DNA of 7,060 bases, from positions 1 to 7,060 of the forward strand of contig WJIO01000041.1 in the NCBI GenBank assembly GCA_014730235.1, in the 5' to 3' direction. Origin of the DNA: Candidatus Poribacteria bacterium. Its GTDB lineage: Bacteria > Poribacteria > DTPJ01 > WJIO01. Both the position numbers and the translations under genes were made by a program. Under the pieces are notes generated by a model, which was not told the origin of the DNA, did not search any database, and saw only the letters and a list, made by a program, of their open reading frames with translations. Of the stretch, positions 4,427-7,060 are shown one piece after another; within the stretch, counting starts at the first letter, position 1, and the number at the start of each line of letters is the position of its first letter.

Positions 4427-7060
4427 TCACCTTACAACAGCGATAGCATCGTTTTTATGAATACTGGTATCATATAATGATGCCTCTATAGCGTATATAT
4501 ACACACCACTGGCAACATCCTTGCCAGAATTGTTTTTAAGTTTCCATATAAAATGTCCATCCGACATATCCTCCAGTTGGTCATTATATACCAGTTCACC
4601 TGATAGGGTGTATATTTTCAGTTCCAAATCCGCAATTCTGGTTAATTTAAATTCGATTTTCATATTGCTTTGAGCCGGATTGGGATAGGTTTTTACTGAT
4701 AGAAATTTAAATACCTCTTCAGTTATGAAGCTTGTGGACACTTCTGTAAAATTTCCGGCTTTGTCAGTAGCTTTTATGGTCATATGATGGATTCCCCATT
4801 CCAGGCTGGCGGGTAAATATGTAAGGTGGCCACTTTCTTCGTCATACTCATATTCCACCGGATTTCCATCAACTGTTACTTGTATTATCGATATTCCTGA
4901 GCCTCTGTCCCATATATCGGCTTCGATGAAAAATTTATCCACAGGCACTTGACCAATATTTTCCGGGAAAATATTTTCGATAACCGGTGGCTCGGAATCG
5001 TTGAACAAGGCATAAAATCCGGTACTGGTGATCCGGGATTCCAGGGATATTTCCGATGAACCTATTTTGTCCAGTGCTTGCCATTGGTCTGATTCATCGT
5101 CCCACTGGAATATAGCCAGATTTTGAATATCACTTACATTGTAATCAATACTATCAATTTCAGCAAATCCAGATTCCGGACCAGGTAAACTCAATGTGCC
5201 TATAAGATCTCCTATTTCTGTTTCCTTTGAAGCTGTAACTTCATATACCAAACCTACAAGCTCAAGTCGTCGGTATTCAGCATCATTTTGCTGATTTATC
5301 AATAAATTACTATCCATACCATTCTGGCTTTTTAACTGCACGACCAGGGGAACAAGGGATGGATTAATTGTAGAGGAAAAAAAGCTCGGTCCTTCTGTTA
5401 TTCCTATGTCTAAATTTTCTCCAAACCTGCTTTTTTCCCAGGCCATATAACCGTATGAACTAACGTCACTACCTGAATCAGTATACGCGCTAAAGTCTAT
5501 CAGAAACATTTTTTGAGATGGTGAAATATCCAGAGAAGATTTATAAACGCCTTCGTCTAAATTAAAATCAGAAAGAGAATAACCATTTTGAAGGGAGAAA
5601 TCCCTGTATATACTGCCACCAGTAAACTGTCCCAGAGGTTTATTGGCAACAGCGGTTAATTCCAATCTGTTTTCATCAACCAACGAAGCTGAAACTCTTA
5701 TTCTTGGCTCAACCGTATCCACAGTAAAGGTAAAACTATATTCCCCCAAATTGCCAGAAGTATCCTCTATTGACAGCTTAACAAGATGCTCTCCATCATT
5801 CATGGGAATCGAGGGCTTGTAGCTTAAATCTATTTTGGGATATTGATCTATATCAAAAAAATCCTCTTCCTGGGGCATCTGTATATTCAGATCATAAAAC
5901 TCCTGATCGATTTCCTCATCGTCAATTAAAAAAAACAACTTCAGGGGATTCAAGCCTGTATCATCCACCATAGTAACCAGTATTTCCGGTTTCTGGTTTT
6001 TGACTATGGCGTTATTTTCAGGGGAAATGTCAGTAAAGTCTGGGTTGGAATTATCCGTCACAGTTTCTTCAGATATTTGATATATGACCCTTCGGGTTAA
6101 TGATGTGTAATGGCCAAGACTATCGAAGGCTGAAACGAAAATCTGGTTAATACCTTCTGACAAATTTACCTTACGCTGGAAATTATTATTTTGATCCGGC
6201 CAAACCCTTTTTGACATGACATTGATCTCCGCAGTTTCGTTTACTCTACCTTTAATCAATACATAGGGAACTTCAACCACCTGGAAGTCAATGGGTGATT
6301 CCAGATTTATTACAGGCGGATTTGTATCCAGAATTACCGTTCTCTCCAGCGAATACTGGTATCCTGGATTTGATGAGCTTTCTGTGCTTATATTTATTTT
6401 GTTCTGTCCCTCATTGAGTTTTACTTTATATGAAAAATCTCCATTTGGTTCTATTAATACTTTATCTCCGTTTATCTTAAGATTCATTCTTGGATCAGTT
6501 TGTCCCTGAACAGTTATTATATCTTTATTAGTGGTAAAACCGTTCACCGGTTCGCTGACCAGAAGATAAGGCAACTGGTTTACTATTAACACCTGAACCT
6601 TATCCTGGTTATAATCACCATCTCTTCCATCAACCCTCAGGCTTAGTATGTATTCACCCTCAAAACTACTGGTGTCCAACCTTCCCAGAAAATCCATATC
6701 TACAACAGGGGAAGTTGACTTCCCGCCGATGAGGTTTTTCTTTTGAGAATTAATCTTCCTGTATTCCATTTGATATGACTGGAAATTCTCCCCGCGAGCT
6801 ATACCTTTTATATCTATGACACCAGAGATTACCTCACCGTCCCGGGGCCAGGATATTATGGCTTCCAGATCACCTACGGGATATTCAACGTTAGTCAGAT
6901 GTATAGAACCTTCACTTTCGTAAACTATGGCATTCATATCCGGTGACCAGTGAGCATTAAAGGCATTTTCACCTGATGGTGAAAGGGGTACTGGATTATC
7001 TCCTTCAGGCCAGTCTACCGATACAACCTCATAGCGATTTCCCCGGGAATTTGTGGAAAA
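4427..7060 (-). CDS. Large exported-type protein: TolB-like repeat, Ig-like domains, FlgD-Ig/T9SS-like C-terminus; N-terminus outside window
   Basis: The frame stays open to the right edge, giving 877 visible residues. ATG 6937 (residue 42) has no Shine-Dalgarno site and sits in the middle of a repeat, so it is not the start. Residues 1-58 contain a TolB/PD40 propeller repeat (LSPSGENAFNAHWSPD, then AIVYESEG), so more blades are expected upstream. Next come beta-sandwich modules: an Ig-like module at about 65-160; two glucodextranase-B-like Ig modules at about 163-245 and 246-328, with paired phrases KLNEGQNKINIST and NLSEGINQIFVSA; another at about 340-450 (DGEHLVKLSIEDTSGN); a less clear central region; and one at about 690-780 (DRGSGI, ATDKAGNF). 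The last ~90 residues carry TYPNPA (791-796) and GVYIYAIE, as in FlgD-Ig or T9SS-type C-terminal modules. The visible part has no cysteine, fitting export. It may be a surface or secreted scaffold or adhesin; no catalytic motif is seen. Confidence 0.85.
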   Translation of the reverse strand, partial: FSTNSRGNRYEVVSVDWPEGDNPVPLSPSGENAFNAHWSPDMNAIVYESEGSIHLTNVEYPVGDLEAIISWPRDGEVISGVIDIKGIARGENFQSYQMEYRKINSQKKNLIGGKSTSPVVDMDFLGRLDTSSFEGEYILSLRVDGRDGDYNQDKVQVLIVNQLPYLLVSEPVNGFTTNKDIITVQGQTDPRMNLKINGDKVLIEPNGDFSYKVKLNEGQNKINISTESSSNPGYQYSLERTVILDTNPPVINLESPIDFQVVEVPYVLIKGRVNETAEINVMSKRVWPDQNNNFQRKVNLSEGINQIFVSAFDSLGHYTSLTRRVIYQISEETVTDNSNPDFTDISPENNAIVKNQKPEILVTMVDDTGLNPLKLFFLIDDEEIDQEFYDLNIQMPQEEDFFDIDQYPKIDLSYKPSIPMNDGEHLVKLSIEDTSGNLGEYSFTFTVDTVEPRIRVSASLVDENRLELTAVANKPLGQFTGGSIYRDFSLQNGYSLSDFNLDEGVYKSSLDISPSQKMFLIDFSAYTDSGSDVSSYGYMAWEKSRFGENLDIGITEGPSFFSSTINPSLVPLVVQLKSQNGMDSNLLINQQNDAEYRRLELVGLVYEVTASKETEIGDLIGTLSLPGPESGFAEIDSIDYNVSDIQNLAIFQWDDESDQWQALDKIGSSEISLESRITSTGFYALFNDSEPPVIENIFPENIGQVPVDKFFIEADIWDRGSGISIIQVTVDGNPVEYEYDEESGHLTYLPASLEWGIHHMTIKATDKAGNFTEVSTSFITEEVFKFLSVKTYPNPAQSNMKIEFKLTRIADLELKIYTLSGELVYNDQLEDMSDGHFIWKLKNNSGKDVASGVYIYAIEASLYDTSIHKNDAIAVVR

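Noticed and set aside
6291-6509. Plus-strand 72-residue ORF
   Set aside because: It is antisense to the Ig-like protein gene, with no ribosome site and no family pattern; it is a shadow frame.
6935-6937. ATG 6937 as the true start of the Ig-like protein
   Set aside because: There is no Shine-Dalgarno site, the frame is open to the window edge, and the upstream codons complete a TolB-like repeat.
1-7060. CRISPR array, tRNA, retron, toxin-antitoxin or defence system
   Set aside because: I saw no regularly spaced repeats, cloverleaf sequence, reverse transcriptase, nuclease or small paired genes anywhere in the window.

Overview
The window looks like a piece of an uncultured Gram-negative bacterium of moderately low GC. 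Two proteins carry lipoprotein signal peptides. The gene families (aldo/keto reductase, DUF6599-type lipoprotein, discoidin-like lipoprotein, beta-helix/beta-propeller protein, and a TolB/PD40 + Ig-like chain with a 'YPNPA' C-terminal module) are the sort found in Poribacteria, KSB1/Latescibacteria-like and Planctomycetes-type genomes. That placement is an inference from family content only.

Layout. Positions 1-690 (+) hold the C-terminal part of an aldo/keto reductase whose start lies left of the window. Positions 691-995 are a repeat-rich intergenic region: an AT-rich TTTACTATA inverted-repeat cluster, a REP-like hairpin with a GAAA tetraloop, and a pair of short GC-rich hairpins. Positions 996-1529 (+) encode a small lipoprotein resembling DUF6599. 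It meets the next gene tail to tail, and the two stop codons share the bases TTAA.

The minus strand carries everything from 1526 to the right edge. In transcription order these are: a large secreted-type protein (4427-7060, N-terminus outside the window) with one visible TolB-like repeat, several Ig-like domains and a FlgD-Ig/T9SS-like C-terminal module; a 289-base gap; a discoidin-like (F5/8 type C) lipoprotein (3433-4137); and, 11 bases later, a 631-residue protein joining an N-terminal beta-helix to a C-terminal GH43/GH32-like five-bladed propeller (1526-3421). The last two are tightly coupled and probably form a carbohydrate-related pair.

The most notable non-coding feature is in that gap. 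A good sigma-70-type promoter (TTCACA, 16 bp, extended TGC-TATAAT) points at the lipoprotein operon. Between it and the gene sits a 142-bp MITE-like element with 26/29-bp imperfect terminal inverted repeats and a likely 8-bp target duplication (7/8). The element contains a hairpin sharing a 13-base arm with the REP-like hairpin at 809-838. If the promoter is active, the whole element lies in the mRNA leader.

I see no CRISPR array, tRNA, rRNA, transposase gene or defence system. The window is a normal accessory region with several worthwhile small observations, not an obvious new system.
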